This document shows positions 26,672 to 35,573 of a stretch of 64,000 nt of DNA, piece after piece; position 1 is the first letter of the stretch; every line of letters begins with the position of its first letter. The DNA comes from Jiella marina (GTDB taxonomy: Bacteria; Pseudomonadota; Alphaproteobacteria; Rhizobiales; Rhizobiaceae). Location: the NCBI RefSeq assembly GCF_024359545.1, contig NZ_JAKQZG010000017.1, forward strand, positions 1-64,000. Reading direction: 5' to 3'. The notes under the pieces were generated by a model, which ran no database searches, was not told the DNA's origin, and was given only the letters and a program-made list of their open reading frames with translations. The translations under genes were made by a program, and so were the position numbers.

Positions 26672-28739
26672 TTGCTTCTGCGATATTGCGTTTGACGGCG
26701 AGAATGTCGCGCTGGAGGCGCGCGAGTTCCTCGTCGTGGAGGGGAGACATCGGCCGTCCGGCCGTGTCGACCGCGGCCGTTTCGGCAATCGCGCGCAAGC
26801 GGGCGCGCAAGGCATCGCGCGGCAGCAGGTCCCCGACCGGTGGCTCGGTAGACGACGGAGCCTCGATCGCGGGTCGTGGCGCGGCAATCGGCGGTTCGGC
26901 TTCGGCCACGGCCACGGCCGGGGCGGTTCTTGCCGGTGTCCTGTCGAGTTCCGCCCGACGTCGGCGCAGCGCAGCCTCCAGGCTCAGTGCCTGTGCGGCT
27001 GACGCAGAGGGTGCAGCCGAACTCTGCACGGGCTCGCCCGCATTTTCGCTCGGCTTGCTTTCGATGTCGTCGGCCGGGGCGGAACCGGAACGCATCGAAG
27101 CCGGTGCGTCGTGGACGCTCGGTCGCATTTCCAGCGAATGATCGAAACCACGGTCGGCCTCCGACCGCGAATGGCCTGCAGGTTGGGTGTAATCGCGCGC
27201 GTACACTTCGTCCGCTGCAGAGTGGTCGAGCGTCATTGCGGGAGCGATTACCGTGGCCGGCCGGGGCCGCCGCATCGATTGACGGATGACCTTGAGGATT
27301 GCCAATCCCGCGGCGACGCCGACGCCGCCCAGGAACCCGATGAGACCGCCAGCCAGGACCAGGATCTTGCGGCTGGCGCTCGACGGATCGAGTGGTTGCG
27401 TGGCCGCGGAGATGATGCGCACATTGGCCGTGTTCATGCGCTCCTGCTCGCCTGTTTCCCTGGCGCGCAAGAGGAACGCCTCATAGACCGCGCGCGAAGC
27501 GTCGACCTCGCGCTCCAGCTCACGCAGCTTCACGAAGGATCCGCTGGTTTCGAGCTGCTTGTCCTTCAGCTCGCTGACCTGTCCGGCGAGCTGGCGTTCG
27601 GTTTCCTCCGCACGCGAAAGCTCGATCTGCGCCCCGGATACGATCCGGGCGAGTTCCTGGCGGATCGCCTGGCGCGTCGAGGAGAGCGCTTCCTCGATGC
27701 CGATCCGTCTCGGGTGGCGGGGGCCGAGTGTCGCGGCAAGAACCGCCCTTTGCTGGGCGAGGTCGGAATAGGTGCTGCGCAGCCTGGTCAGCGCTTCGGA
27801 GCGCAATTCCTCCGGAAACGAACCCTCGACGACGTCGTCGACGCTGGCGTTCTTCATCTGCTCGGCGCGGACCCTGAGCGAGGTGGTCTCGCCGCGGGAC
27901 CTCGCGAGCTGGTCGTTGATGCGGACGATATAATCGTCGTCGACGAGGCGGCCGCCGACGCCGACGAGGCGGTTCTGGCTCTTGTAGTCCTCGACCGCCC
28001 GTTCCGCCTCGACGACGCTCTGGCGCAGTTCGGCGAGACGCGAGGAAAGGGCGTTGCTCGCCCGGCGGGCGGTTTCCGACTGGACCTCCGCCAACTCCTC
28101 GATGAAGGAATCGGCGACGAGATTGGCAAGTTTCGCCGACTTGTCCGGGTCGCGGCTTTCGATCGCGACATTGATCACGAAGCTCTTCGGATCGCGACTG
28201 ACATGGAGTGCTTCGCGAAGGGCCCGCAGAAGGAAGAGCCTCTGCGTCTCCCGCGAGGCCTCGTCGTCTTCACTATTCAAGACCGACTGGATCGGCGCGA
28301 GCACCGGGGCGAAGAAACTCTCCGCCTCGCCGTTGAACTCGCTGTCCTCGGTGAGGTCGGCTTGTTCGATGACGCGGGTGAGCACGTCGTTCGAATAGAT
28401 GACGGCGATCTGGCTTTCGATCAGGGCGAGTGTGGCGTCGCTCGGCAGGCCGTTCGGGGTCACCTCGTTCTGCACGACCTTGATGTCGCGCGGGTCCACC
28501 AGCACCTCGGTGATGGCGGTGTATTTCTTCGGCGTGGAGAGCGCGAGGAGAGTGGCGACCGCAAATCCGAGCAGGGTCGCAAGCACGATCATTCGCTTGG
28601 CGGCCCAGATTTCACTGATGAGGAAGAGCGGGTCGACCAGCGCGCCAAGGCCCGACGCGCCCGAGTTCTGCCGAGCGGCGGTGTCGTTTTGCGTGGGAAT
28701 GCGCCTCGCTCCGCCTGAAGAACTCGGATCTGCGAACAT
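26652..28739 (-). CDS. Polysaccharide chain-length protein (ExoP/GumC/Wzz) without kinase domain
   Basis: A 695-residue polysaccharide co-polymerase controlling EPS chain length and export. Membrane helix 1 is at about 48-70 (RMIVLATLLGFAVATLLAL) and is followed by the Wzz domain (KKYTAITEVLVDPRDIKVV). A long periplasmic coiled coil contains LGPRHPRRIGIEEAL, the PRHP-type block, and GNVR-like TANVRIISAATQPLDPS precedes helix 2 (ILVLAGGLIGFLGGVGVAAG, ~458-478). The remaining ~215 residues are disordered Ala/Pro/Ser/Glu-rich, with no Walker motifs or Tyr cluster, so the BY-kinase of ExoP is absent. It heads the EPS locus on the minus strand. Confidence 0.9.
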   Translation of the reverse strand: MFADPSSSGGARRIPTQNDTAARQNSGASGLGALVDPLFLISEIWAAKRMIVLATLLGFAVATLLALSTPKKYTAITEVLVDPRDIKVVQNEVTPNGLPSDATLALIESQIAVIYSNDVLTRVIEQADLTEDSEFNGEAESFFAPVLAPIQSVLNSEDDEASRETQRLFLLRALREALHVSRDPKSFVINVAIESRDPDKSAKLANLVADSFIEELAEVQSETARRASNALSSRLAELRQSVVEAERAVEDYKSQNRLVGVGGRLVDDDYIVRINDQLARSRGETTSLRVRAEQMKNASVDDVVEGSFPEELRSEALTRLRSTYSDLAQQRAVLAATLGPRHPRRIGIEEALSSTRQAIRQELARIVSGAQIELSRAEETERQLAGQVSELKDKQLETSGSFVKLRELEREVDASRAVYEAFLLRARETGEQERMNTANVRIISAATQPLDPSSASRKILVLAGGLIGFLGGVGVAAGLAILKVIRQSMRRPRPATVIAPAMTLDHSAADEVYARDYTQPAGHSRSEADRGFDHSLEMRPSVHDAPASMRSGSAPADDIESKPSENAGEPVQSSAAPSASAAQALSLEAALRRRRAELDRTPARTAPAVAVAEAEPPIAAPRPAIEAPSSTEPPVGDLLPRDALRARLRAIAETAAVDTAGRPMSPLHDEELARLQRDILAVKRNIAEARSRRPE

Positions 28740-28880
28740 TCACCCTACCGCCGCTAGCACTACTCGGGAACCATGGAAACTGGTTCGCCAAGGTGCGGAA
28801 TTATGGTGAACAAATCGTTAATAAGACCGGCTACGGCTCCGTAGCGGGCTCAAATTGCGCCGCTCTTCGCCCGCGGAATT

Positions 28881-30047
28881 TCAGGCCGAGGCGAGGCGCC
28901 GTTTGATCAGATCGAGCCACGGCTTCGGCCTGAACGACCGGTCGAGGGGAAGCGGGCGGCTTTCATTGCCGTCAGGGCGTGGCATGACGTCGTTGATCCA
29001 GCTGTAGCGGTCGGTCATGCCCCAGGTGATGACGGCCTCGGGCGGCTTCCAGGCAAAGATCGCGTCGAGAAAGGTCGAGACCTTTTCAAGCGCGGCGGCG
29101 TCCTGGGCTTCGGGATCGGCCGGCGATTGCCAGTCGATGATATCGAGTTCGGTCACGATGAGCTTGACGCCCGACGCATCGAGCTCCCGGCTGAAACGCA
29201 GAAGTGCGTCGGCGTCGATCTCGCGGTCCATGTAGAGGTGCGCCTGAAGCCCCACTGCATCGACCCGAATGTTGGCGTCCTGAAGCTGCCGCACGATCGA
29301 GAGCATGATCACCCGCCGCTCCTCGAAATGCGGGCCGCGATATTCCAGATCGTATTCGTTGATGACGAGCCGGGCTTCAGGATCGGCGCGGGCGGTGGCC
29401 TCGAAGGCGATCGGGATATGGCGGGGGCCCAGCTTTCTCAGCCAGAACGTGTCGCGCAACGACTGGCCGTCATAGAAGGGGTCGTTGGCGATCACCTCGT
29501 TGACGACGTCCCAGCCGACAAGTCGGCCCCTGTAGCGGTCGCAGACCTGTTCGATGTGCTCGACAAGGGCCCGTTCGACGTCGGCTTCGCTATCGAGCAT
29601 CGTGACCCAGTCGGGCGTCGCACCCCACCAGACATGGCAGGTGCCGCGCGTCGTCTTGCCATGACTGAGCGCAAAGTCGACGACCTTGTCGGCCGGTTCG
29701 AAGTTCCAAGTCTCGCGCGTCGGTCGAAGCAGGTCGAATTTCAGCGCGTTCATCGGCATGACGAGATCGCAATGGTCGAGAAAGGCTTGCCGATAGGCGG
29801 CATCTGCGTCCATGATCTCGGCCTGTATGGCGCTCCCGAACGGGACGGTCTGCCGTGCTGCACGGGAGGGGCCGGTGCTCCCCGGTATCGCAAGCGCGGC
29901 CGCGCCCGCCAGGACAGAACGTCGCGTTAAGTTTCGTCTGCGATAGATGGGGTCACCGCCATCGGCGTTGCGTCGCCGTGCCGCCATGCTAGCGCAATCG
30001 ATCGCGCTCGGCTCGCCGGCGTCATCGGAAGCATCGACTGTCTTCAT
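28881..30047 (-). CDS. GH10 glycoside hydrolase (endo-1,4-beta-xylanase type), Tat-exported
   Basis: A 388-residue secreted glycosidase. Residues ~36-64 form a twin-arginine signal (RRNLTRRSVLAGAAALAIPG). The GH10 domain follows, with TRGTCHVWWGATPDW (substrate site), WDVVNEV carrying the acid/base Glu184, RVDAVGLQAHL, and LIVTELDI carrying the nucleophile Glu300. GH10 enzymes cleave beta-1,4-xylan with retention; in an EPS locus it might trim the cell's own polymer. An internal ATG at 29987 would remove 20 residues and still keep the Tat signal, leaving a larger gap to the divergent wzx gene only 30 bases away. A small hairpin (28830-28845) lies after the stop. Confidence 0.92.
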   Translation of the reverse strand: MKTVDASDDAGEPSAIDCASMAARRRNADGGDPIYRRRNLTRRSVLAGAAALAIPGSTGPSRAARQTVPFGSAIQAEIMDADAAYRQAFLDHCDLVMPMNALKFDLLRPTRETWNFEPADKVVDFALSHGKTTRGTCHVWWGATPDWVTMLDSEADVERALVEHIEQVCDRYRGRLVGWDVVNEVIANDPFYDGQSLRDTFWLRKLGPRHIPIAFEATARADPEARLVINEYDLEYRGPHFEERRVIMLSIVRQLQDANIRVDAVGLQAHLYMDREIDADALLRFSRELDASGVKLIVTELDIIDWQSPADPEAQDAAALEKVSTFLDAIFAWKPPEAVITWGMTDRYSWINDVMPRPDGNESRPLPLDRSFRPKPWLDLIKRRLASA

Positions 30048-30077
30048 GGCACGTCATCTCTCCGGGGAAACAGGGTC

Positions 30078-31400
30078 ATGCCGCTGAACGGATTGTGGAT
30101 GGAAAGGCTTAAGGCCAACCTAAACCTGGTCCGGGACTACGGCTCCCTGCTTTCCGGCTCGGTCGGCCGGCTGGTGCTCTCGCTCGCCTATTTCGTTTCG
30201 ATCGCCAACGGCCTGAGTGTCGGGGACTTCGGTCTGTTCGCGACTGCCTCGGCCACCGGCATCGTTCTGTCGCGTATCGCCGGCCTGGGGTTCGTCTCGC
30301 CGCTCTACCGCGTCGCCACCGTCCGTCCTCAGCTCATCGGCACCTACACGGTCGGCTTTCTCCTGGCGCTGGTCGTGTCGCTGCCTCTCGTCGCGGTCGC
30401 GGCGGGCGGGTTCTATCTGGTCTTCTTCGCAGGCGAGATGCCGCTTCCCGCCTTTGTCGCGATCATCGTGGCGGAGGTGTTGTGCTGGCGGCTTCTGGAA
30501 GTCGTGTGCATCGTCAATAACGGCATGGGCCGGTTCTTCGCCGGGGCCGTGATCGTCATCGTTGGCTCGGCAGTCCGCGCCGCCGCGGCCGTCGGCTTCG
30601 TGACCCTCGGTGATGGAAGCCTGACGGCGTGGGCCTTCACCTATCTCGCCGCCAATGCGATCGCCTTTCTCGTCGTGGCGATCATCTACTATCCGCGCCG
30701 CCGGCTGAGGTTTCGTCCCGCCCTTTATCTCGCGCGCTGGCGCGACAGCGTTTCGGTGGCCGGGGCCGAGATCATCTTTTACCTGCAGTCCGAACTCGAC
30801 AAGCTCCTCGTCCTGTCGTTCGGGGGCGCCGAGACGGCTGGCATCTACGCGATACTGATGCGTCTCATCGATCTGACCGCGCTTCCGGTGCGCTCGTTCA
30901 ATACCATGGTCGTGCAGAAGCTGATGCGCTCGCCGCAATGGCTGGAGAGTTGGCGCGTGCGCTGGGGGATCGAGGCCGGCGTCGCGCTCGTCTCGGTTGC
31001 AGGACTCACCTTCCTCGGCGGCTTTCTGCACTATTTCCCGCGTGCGCTCGGAGACAATGTGGCCGACGTTGCGCCGCTCGTTCTGCTGGCGCTTTTCGTC
31101 CCGGCCTTCCGCAACCTCGTCGAGTATCAGAGCGAGCTTCTCTACGCTCGCGGCAAGACCGCCATGCGGGCTCTGATCCTCGCGATCGTGGGGATGATGA
31201 AGGCGGGCCTGCTGATGGTCCTGTTGCGGGCCATGCCCGACCAGAACTCCTGGATCCTCGGCCTCAATGGACTTTTCCTGACGCTGTGGATCGTCTCGGC
31301 CTCGGCGAGCTATACGGCCCTCGACTGGCAGCCGGGCCGTCGCTGGCGGATGCGCGCGGAGGCTGCGCCGGCTAGAGCAGCCCCGCAGCCCGGCGAATGA
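30078..31400 (+). CDS. Lipopolysaccharide/EPS flippase (Wzx type)
   Basis: A 440-residue membrane protein of the polysaccharide transporter (MATE/MOP) superfamily with about 12 predicted helices. It starts KANLNLVRDYGSLLSGSVGRL, characteristic of Wzx flippases that move undecaprenyl-linked repeat units across the inner membrane. GGGGAAACAGG precedes the ATG; an internal ATG at 30099 is an alternative. It diverges from the GH10 gene, and its last 29 bases overlap the end of the opposing DUF6492 gene. Confidence 0.87.
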   Translation: MPLNGLWMERLKANLNLVRDYGSLLSGSVGRLVLSLAYFVSIANGLSVGDFGLFATASATGIVLSRIAGLGFVSPLYRVATVRPQLIGTYTVGFLLALVVSLPLVAVAAGGFYLVFFAGEMPLPAFVAIIVAEVLCWRLLEVVCIVNNGMGRFFAGAVIVIVGSAVRAAAAVGFVTLGDGSLTAWAFTYLAANAIAFLVVAIIYYPRRRLRFRPALYLARWRDSVSVAGAEIIFYLQSELDKLLVLSFGGAETAGIYAILMRLIDLTALPVRSFNTMVVQKLMRSPQWLESWRVRWGIEAGVALVSVAGLTFLGGFLHYFPRALGDNVADVAPLVLLALFVPAFRNLVEYQSELLYARGKTAMRALILAIVGMMKAGLLMVLLRAMPDQNSWILGLNGLFLTLWIVSASASYTALDWQPGRRWRMRAEAAPARAAPQPGE

Positions 31401-32328
31401 GGGCGGGGTCGGTCGCGGTGAAGGACTGGATGCCGGCAGCGACTTGATGCGGGCCAAGATCGTCGACGAAATTTGCCAGCGCCTTTTCGCCGAGAGCCTG
31501 GCCGGACCAGTAGACGTGGCACAGCGACTCCGTCATCACCGCATAGTCGTCTTGCCGCCCTTCGACCTCGTCGACGAAGCGACCGTAGATCGTGCACTCA
31601 GACAGTTGGCGGGTGCGTGACAAGGCCTTCATCCAGGACTGGCCGGTCACGGTCTTGATCCGCTCGACCATCCGTCTGACAGCGCTGGTGCGCCAGGGGA
31701 CGAGGGTCGTGATGTATCCGGTATCCGTGGTTTCGGGCGCGGTGATCCCGAGTAACTCTCCGGCCTTGCGGGACCAGGCGAGATGGTCGTCGATCATGTC
31801 GGGAGCGACGTCCGCCAGCGCATCGGCTTTGCGATAGAAGGAAATCCGGCCGTCGCGGGAAAAGGCGGAGACGTCGAATTCGCGCAGGAACACGACGTCG
31901 GAATCGATCGAGACCATGATCGCTTCGTCGATCTCGGCAGCGATGGCGAAACGGCGCAATTGCTGGACATGCCAGCCGCGCAACGGAGGGCCGAAGGGCG
32001 ACAGCCAGATGCGTCGGCGTCCACCGGAAAGGGGATCGGGAAAGGGGCGTAGCCAGACCGGGAGCAAGGCCCGTTCGTCAATGATCTCCCGCCTTGGGCC
32101 GGCAAGCTGGCTGAACAGCGGCACATCGGCCGCCTCGACCAGGATCAGATGCCGGGTGTGGCCTGTGACGCGGGCGTCCATGCTCTCGCAGAGGAGCTTG
32201 CAGCGCTCGAAATCGCCGCGATAGCTCGCGGTGACCATGATGGTCGGAAGTTTCGTCGCGTCTGGTGCCATCGCCCCGATGTTCCGGCCAATTGAGATGC
32301 CATCGAGGATATCGGGATCTCGCAACAT
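31372..32328 (-). CDS. DUF6492 family protein, probable glycosyltransferase
   Basis: A 318-residue cytoplasmic protein. It begins a GT-A-like fold (LPTIMVTASYRGDFERCKLL) and carries a DxD-type motif in MVSIDSDVVFL, followed by a substrate-domain block (ETTDTGYITTLVPW). This matches DUF6492, found in polysaccharide loci and regarded as nucleotide-sugar transferase-like; activity is unproven. ATG at 32328 was chosen because GGGGAGCC lies about eight bases upstream and the preceding wecG-like stop is only six bases before; ATG at 32271 is possible. Its 3' end overlaps wzx by 29 bases on the opposite strand. Confidence 0.78.
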   Translation of the reverse strand: MLRDPDILDGISIGRNIGAMAPDATKLPTIMVTASYRGDFERCKLLCESMDARVTGHTRHLILVEAADVPLFSQLAGPRREIIDERALLPVWLRPFPDPLSGGRRRIWLSPFGPPLRGWHVQQLRRFAIAAEIDEAIMVSIDSDVVFLREFDVSAFSRDGRISFYRKADALADVAPDMIDDHLAWSRKAGELLGITAPETTDTGYITTLVPWRTSAVRRMVERIKTVTGQSWMKALSRTRQLSECTIYGRFVDEVEGRQDDYAVMTESLCHVYWSGQALGEKALANFVDDLGPHQVAAGIQSFTATDPALIRRAAGLL

Positions 32329-32333
32329 GGAGC

Positions 32334-33143
32334 CTACAGGCTCCCCACACACCATAGCCGCAGCTTGTCGAGGAGCAAGTCCTTCATGAAGGCCGGGTTG
32401 CCCAGGACGTAGCGGCGCCAGAGGCGCTTCGGCTCGAGGATCAGACGCCAGGCCCATTCGAGCCGCAGCGCGCGAACCGCACGGGGCGCCCGCCGCACGT
32501 CGCCTGCCAGAAAGTCGAACAGGGCGCCCACGGCCAGAAACACCTGACCGTGGCGCTGATCGAGATGACGGCCGATGAAGAGTTCCTGACGCGGAACGCC
32601 GAGGGCGACGATGACGATATCGGCCTTGGCCTGTTCCAGGCGCTCAAGGACGTCGGGAAGATCGTCGGGGGAGAAGAAGCCGTCCGAGACCGCCACGAAT
32701 TCGTGGTTGGGCGCCAGTTCACGAAGGCGCATTGCGGCCCGCTCGGCGACGCCGGGCGCCGCACCGAGAAGGGCGACGCGACGATGTCCCGAGAGTCCAG
32801 CGACGAGGCGAGGCACGAAGTCTGTGCCATTGAGGTTCTCGGTGAAAGGCGACCCGTGCAGAAGCTTGGCGGCGATGTCGAGGCCAACCCCGTCGGGCAG
32901 AACCAGAAAGTCGCGCAACGCCTTGCGATAGCTAGCGTTCTTGCGGGAGATGTTGACGCAATGGGCGTTCAGAAAGGCGAGCTTCATGGGCCGGCCGCCC
33001 CGCAGTGCGGCCTCTACATAGCCGATGGCCGTCGCAGCCGTCGTGTTTGCTACCGCGATCCCGCCAATTGCATGGCAGGCCTCGTTATGAGGAGCAATGG
33101 CGGGTGAGTTCCGGGCATCGGTGAGTGCGTCCACGATCATCAC
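32334..33143 (-). CDS. WecG/TagA/CpsF family glycosyltransferase
   Basis: A 269-residue GT26 family enzyme. Recognised blocks are FLNAHCVNISRKNASYRKAL, LPDGVGLDIAAKLLHG, NGTDFVP, ALLGAAPGVAERAA and VALGVPRQELFIGRH, ending with the family's WRLILEPKRLWRRY. Members transfer a sugar such as ManNAc(A) or glucose/glucuronate to a lipid-linked intermediate in teichoic acid, ECA or EPS synthesis. It overlaps the upstream GT4 gene by 4 bases (ATGA) and is followed closely by DUF6492. Confidence 0.92.
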   Translation of the reverse strand: MMIVDALTDARNSPAIAPHNEACHAIGGIAVANTTAATAIGYVEAALRGGRPMKLAFLNAHCVNISRKNASYRKALRDFLVLPDGVGLDIAAKLLHGSPFTENLNGTDFVPRLVAGLSGHRRVALLGAAPGVAERAAMRLRELAPNHEFVAVSDGFFSPDDLPDVLERLEQAKADIVIVALGVPRQELFIGRHLDQRHGQVFLAVGALFDFLAGDVRRAPRAVRALRLEWAWRLILEPKRLWRRYVLGNPAFMKDLLLDKLRLWCVGSL

Positions 33144-34381
33144 CCGCGCTCCGGTGAGAGGGATACGAGGCGTCCAGCCTGTGGCGATGCCGTCGCTGCG
33201 CCGCGACTGTGTAGCTCATGGGCGCGGTCGAATCGCCGAAGCCCGTCCTGAATTGCACGGTCGAGGGCCAGCTTCTGGCTCATGGCGAAGGCCGATCCGT
33301 CCAGGCGCAGATTGGCTCCGGCCCGCTCCGCGCGAACCAGTGCCGCAAGCTCGTTTGCAAAACCGCGCGCATCATCGGCCGTCCGCACATTGGCCGGGAT
33401 CCTGCCGATGCCGCGCAGGGCGGCAGGCGTCGCAACGGCCGGCATGCCTTCTTCGAAGGTCTCGATCGTCTTCAACTGCACCCCGGTGCCGCCCCTTGTA
33501 GCCAGCGCCAGAACGCGCGAAGCTCGGACGAAGGCCTGGGCATCGGGCACGCGTCCGACATAGCGGATGTTTGCGGGCGCAGCCGGAGGGCCTCCATCGA
33601 AACGCCCGGCGATGGCAACGGTGATGTCGTTCGGCAGATGCGGCGCGACCTCGTTCACGAACCAGTCGAGGCCGACCCGGTTGGGCGCCCAGCTCCACGT
33701 GCCGATCAGGCCCACGTCGTGCCTGCGCTCGCCGGCGTCATGCTTCGAAGCGGGCCGGCCGATCGACAGGGCAAGCGGCAGGGCACGCGGATCGCCGGCA
33801 AGTCCGAGGCCCTCCAGATCGGCGGCGCTGAGGCCATGAATCACTCTCGCCTGCCGGCAGAGCCGCGTCTCGACGCGTTTGAGCAGGGCGGCTTCACGGC
33901 GGTAGAGCAGGCGCGAAGTCGCGTCTGTGGCGTTCTTCGCATTCTCCAGCGCCGAACGATGCTCGACATTGTGGGCGATGAAGATCGACGGCATTTCGCG
34001 TGACAGGAAGGGATAGGCGCCGGGCATCTGCACGGAGTTCAGGATGTATCCGTCCACCGGTCCGGCCTCTGCCAGACGTTTCATCAGGGCGGCGCGCGAA
34101 TAAAGTGCGAGCTTCTGGGCCGAAATGGTGCGTCCCGAGGCCATCGCCCGAAGCGCCCACAGCGCCTTTTGCTTGCGCGAGGCGAGGGCATTCTCGATTA
34201 CGATCTCGCCGAGATCGACGGAGTCGTGGCCAGGCGGGCGGCTGCCCGGCCGTCTGAAACCGGCAAAGCTCAGTCGCACGCCCTGCCGACGATAGGCCGC
34301 GATGATCGCCTGGTTGGCGATCTCGAAGCCGGTCGTCGGATCCCGTTCCGGCAGCAAGGAGGTGACGAAGAGGAGGTGCAT
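33140..34381 (-). CDS. GT4-type glycosyltransferase (EPS)
   Basis: A 413-residue GT-B glycosyltransferase. The N-terminus MHLLFVTSLLPERDPTTGFE is the acceptor-domain start; the donor domain shows GLIGTWSWAPNRVGLDWFVN, IRYVGRVPDAQAF and RGGTGVQLKTIETFEEGMPA, the usual donor-site block. HNVEHRSALE resembles related exopolysaccharide transferases. It is the first gene of a three-gene minus-strand unit (GT4-wecG-DUF6492) and diverges from the GT2 gene across ~210 bases. Specificity is unknown. Confidence 0.88.
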   Translation of the reverse strand: MHLLFVTSLLPERDPTTGFEIANQAIIAAYRRQGVRLSFAGFRRPGSRPPGHDSVDLGEIVIENALASRKQKALWALRAMASGRTISAQKLALYSRAALMKRLAEAGPVDGYILNSVQMPGAYPFLSREMPSIFIAHNVEHRSALENAKNATDATSRLLYRREAALLKRVETRLCRQARVIHGLSAADLEGLGLAGDPRALPLALSIGRPASKHDAGERRHDVGLIGTWSWAPNRVGLDWFVNEVAPHLPNDITVAIAGRFDGGPPAAPANIRYVGRVPDAQAFVRASRVLALATRGGTGVQLKTIETFEEGMPAVATPAALRGIGRIPANVRTADDARGFANELAALVRAERAGANLRLDGSAFAMSQKLALDRAIQDGLRRFDRAHELHSRGAATASPQAGRLVSLSPERG

Positions 34382-34592
34382 TCAGCCGGGGCCTGGTTAC
34401 GTAATGGCACCACAAGCTGCGACAAACACCTTGCGATCCTCCTAATCCAATCGCGACAATTTCGATCAACGCGTCATTCCTGTGGGGCATGTGCGAAATC
34501 GATGGGATTTCGTTGTGTCTGGGCGAGAGATTGTTCACGAAGTCATGCTTTGCTGCGGCCAGCCTTTCAAAGCCGTCCGGGACGCAGCAGGC

Positions 34593-35573
34593 ATGTCGCA
34601 GAAGATCACGATTGAATGTGTTTCGCCGGGTCTCGAAGCCGCACGCATCGAAACCGTGGTGACGCTGCCGACCTTTCGGCGGCCGGATCATCTCCTGAAG
34701 ACCCTGTCCAGCCTGGCCCGGCAGCGAAATGCCGGGCCGTTCGCCGTCATCGTCATGGAGAACGATGCCGAAGGGCAGGAGGGGCTCCAGGCCGCGCGAC
34801 CGCTCTTTGAAGACGGTACGATGGCCGGGCTCGTGCTCATTGCCCATGAGCGGGGCAATTGCTCGGCCTACAACGCCGGCTGGCAGACTGCCCTCGCCGA
34901 TTTCCCCAATATGCGCCATCTCCTGGTCATCGACGATGACGAGACGGCCGACGAAAACTGGGTCGCGACGATGATCGCGGCGGCCGATGGTCTCGGCGCC
35001 GATATCGTCGGAGGGCCGCAAGTGCCGTGTTTCGAGGCAGGAGCGAAAATGGCGCTCAGCCGACATCCGGTCTTCGTGCCGCACTATCGCGAAACCCGGG
35101 TCGTGCCGATCTTGTTTTCATCCGGCAACGTGCTGATCCGCCGACATGTGCTGGAAGCCATGGGCGCGCCGTTCCTCGACACGGCGTTCAACTTCATCGG
35201 CGGCGGTGACAGCGATTTCTATTCGCGCTGCAAGGAGCGGGGCTTTCGCTTCGGCTGGTGCGCAGAGGCCTGCGTCTACGAGAGCGTACCAGCGCGGCGC
35301 ACGGAGTTTTCCTGGCTCAACGCGCGCGGCCTGCGCAACGGGGCCATCTCCGCGATGATCGAGAGCCGGCGCGGACGCGGCGCGCTGGCGGGGTGGAAAC
35401 GTGTCGCCAAGAGCCTGGCGCTGCTGGCCGCCTCGCCCTGGCGCTCGCTCGTGCTCGCCTGGGGTACCGGATCGCCGCTGATCGGCATCTACCACCTCCA
35501 GGTGGCACTTGGGCGGCTTTTCGCCGAGTTCGGACAGGTGAATGAGCAATACCGCCGACCTGAGCAGAACTGA
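34593..35573 (+). CDS. GT2 family glycosyltransferase (EPS)
   Basis: A 326-residue GT-A glycosyltransferase. It opens with VVTLPTFRRPDHLLKTLSSL, has the nucleotide-sugar DxD region LLVIDDDETADENW, and later FNFIGGGDSDFYSRCKERGF, typical of GT2 enzymes. The start at 34593 is the first with the conserved fold immediately following; an in-frame start at 34482 would add 37 unlike residues. The 3' end overlaps the wzy gene by 32 bases, so the two are co-transcribed. Confidence 0.88.
   Translation: MSQKITIECVSPGLEAARIETVVTLPTFRRPDHLLKTLSSLARQRNAGPFAVIVMENDAEGQEGLQAARPLFEDGTMAGLVLIAHERGNCSAYNAGWQTALADFPNMRHLLVIDDDETADENWVATMIAAADGLGADIVGGPQVPCFEAGAKMALSRHPVFVPHYRETRVVPILFSSGNVLIRRHVLEAMGAPFLDTAFNFIGGGDSDFYSRCKERGFRFGWCAEACVYESVPARRTEFSWLNARGLRNGAISAMIESRRGRGALAGWKRVAKSLALLAASPWRSLVLAWGTGSPLIGIYHLQVALGRLFAEFGQVNEQYRRPEQN

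Noticed and set aside
30109-30123. TTAA-N7-CTAA resembling a CtrA box
   Set aside because: It lies inside the start of the wzx coding sequence, unlike the ftsK boxes, and is a near-match likely by chance.
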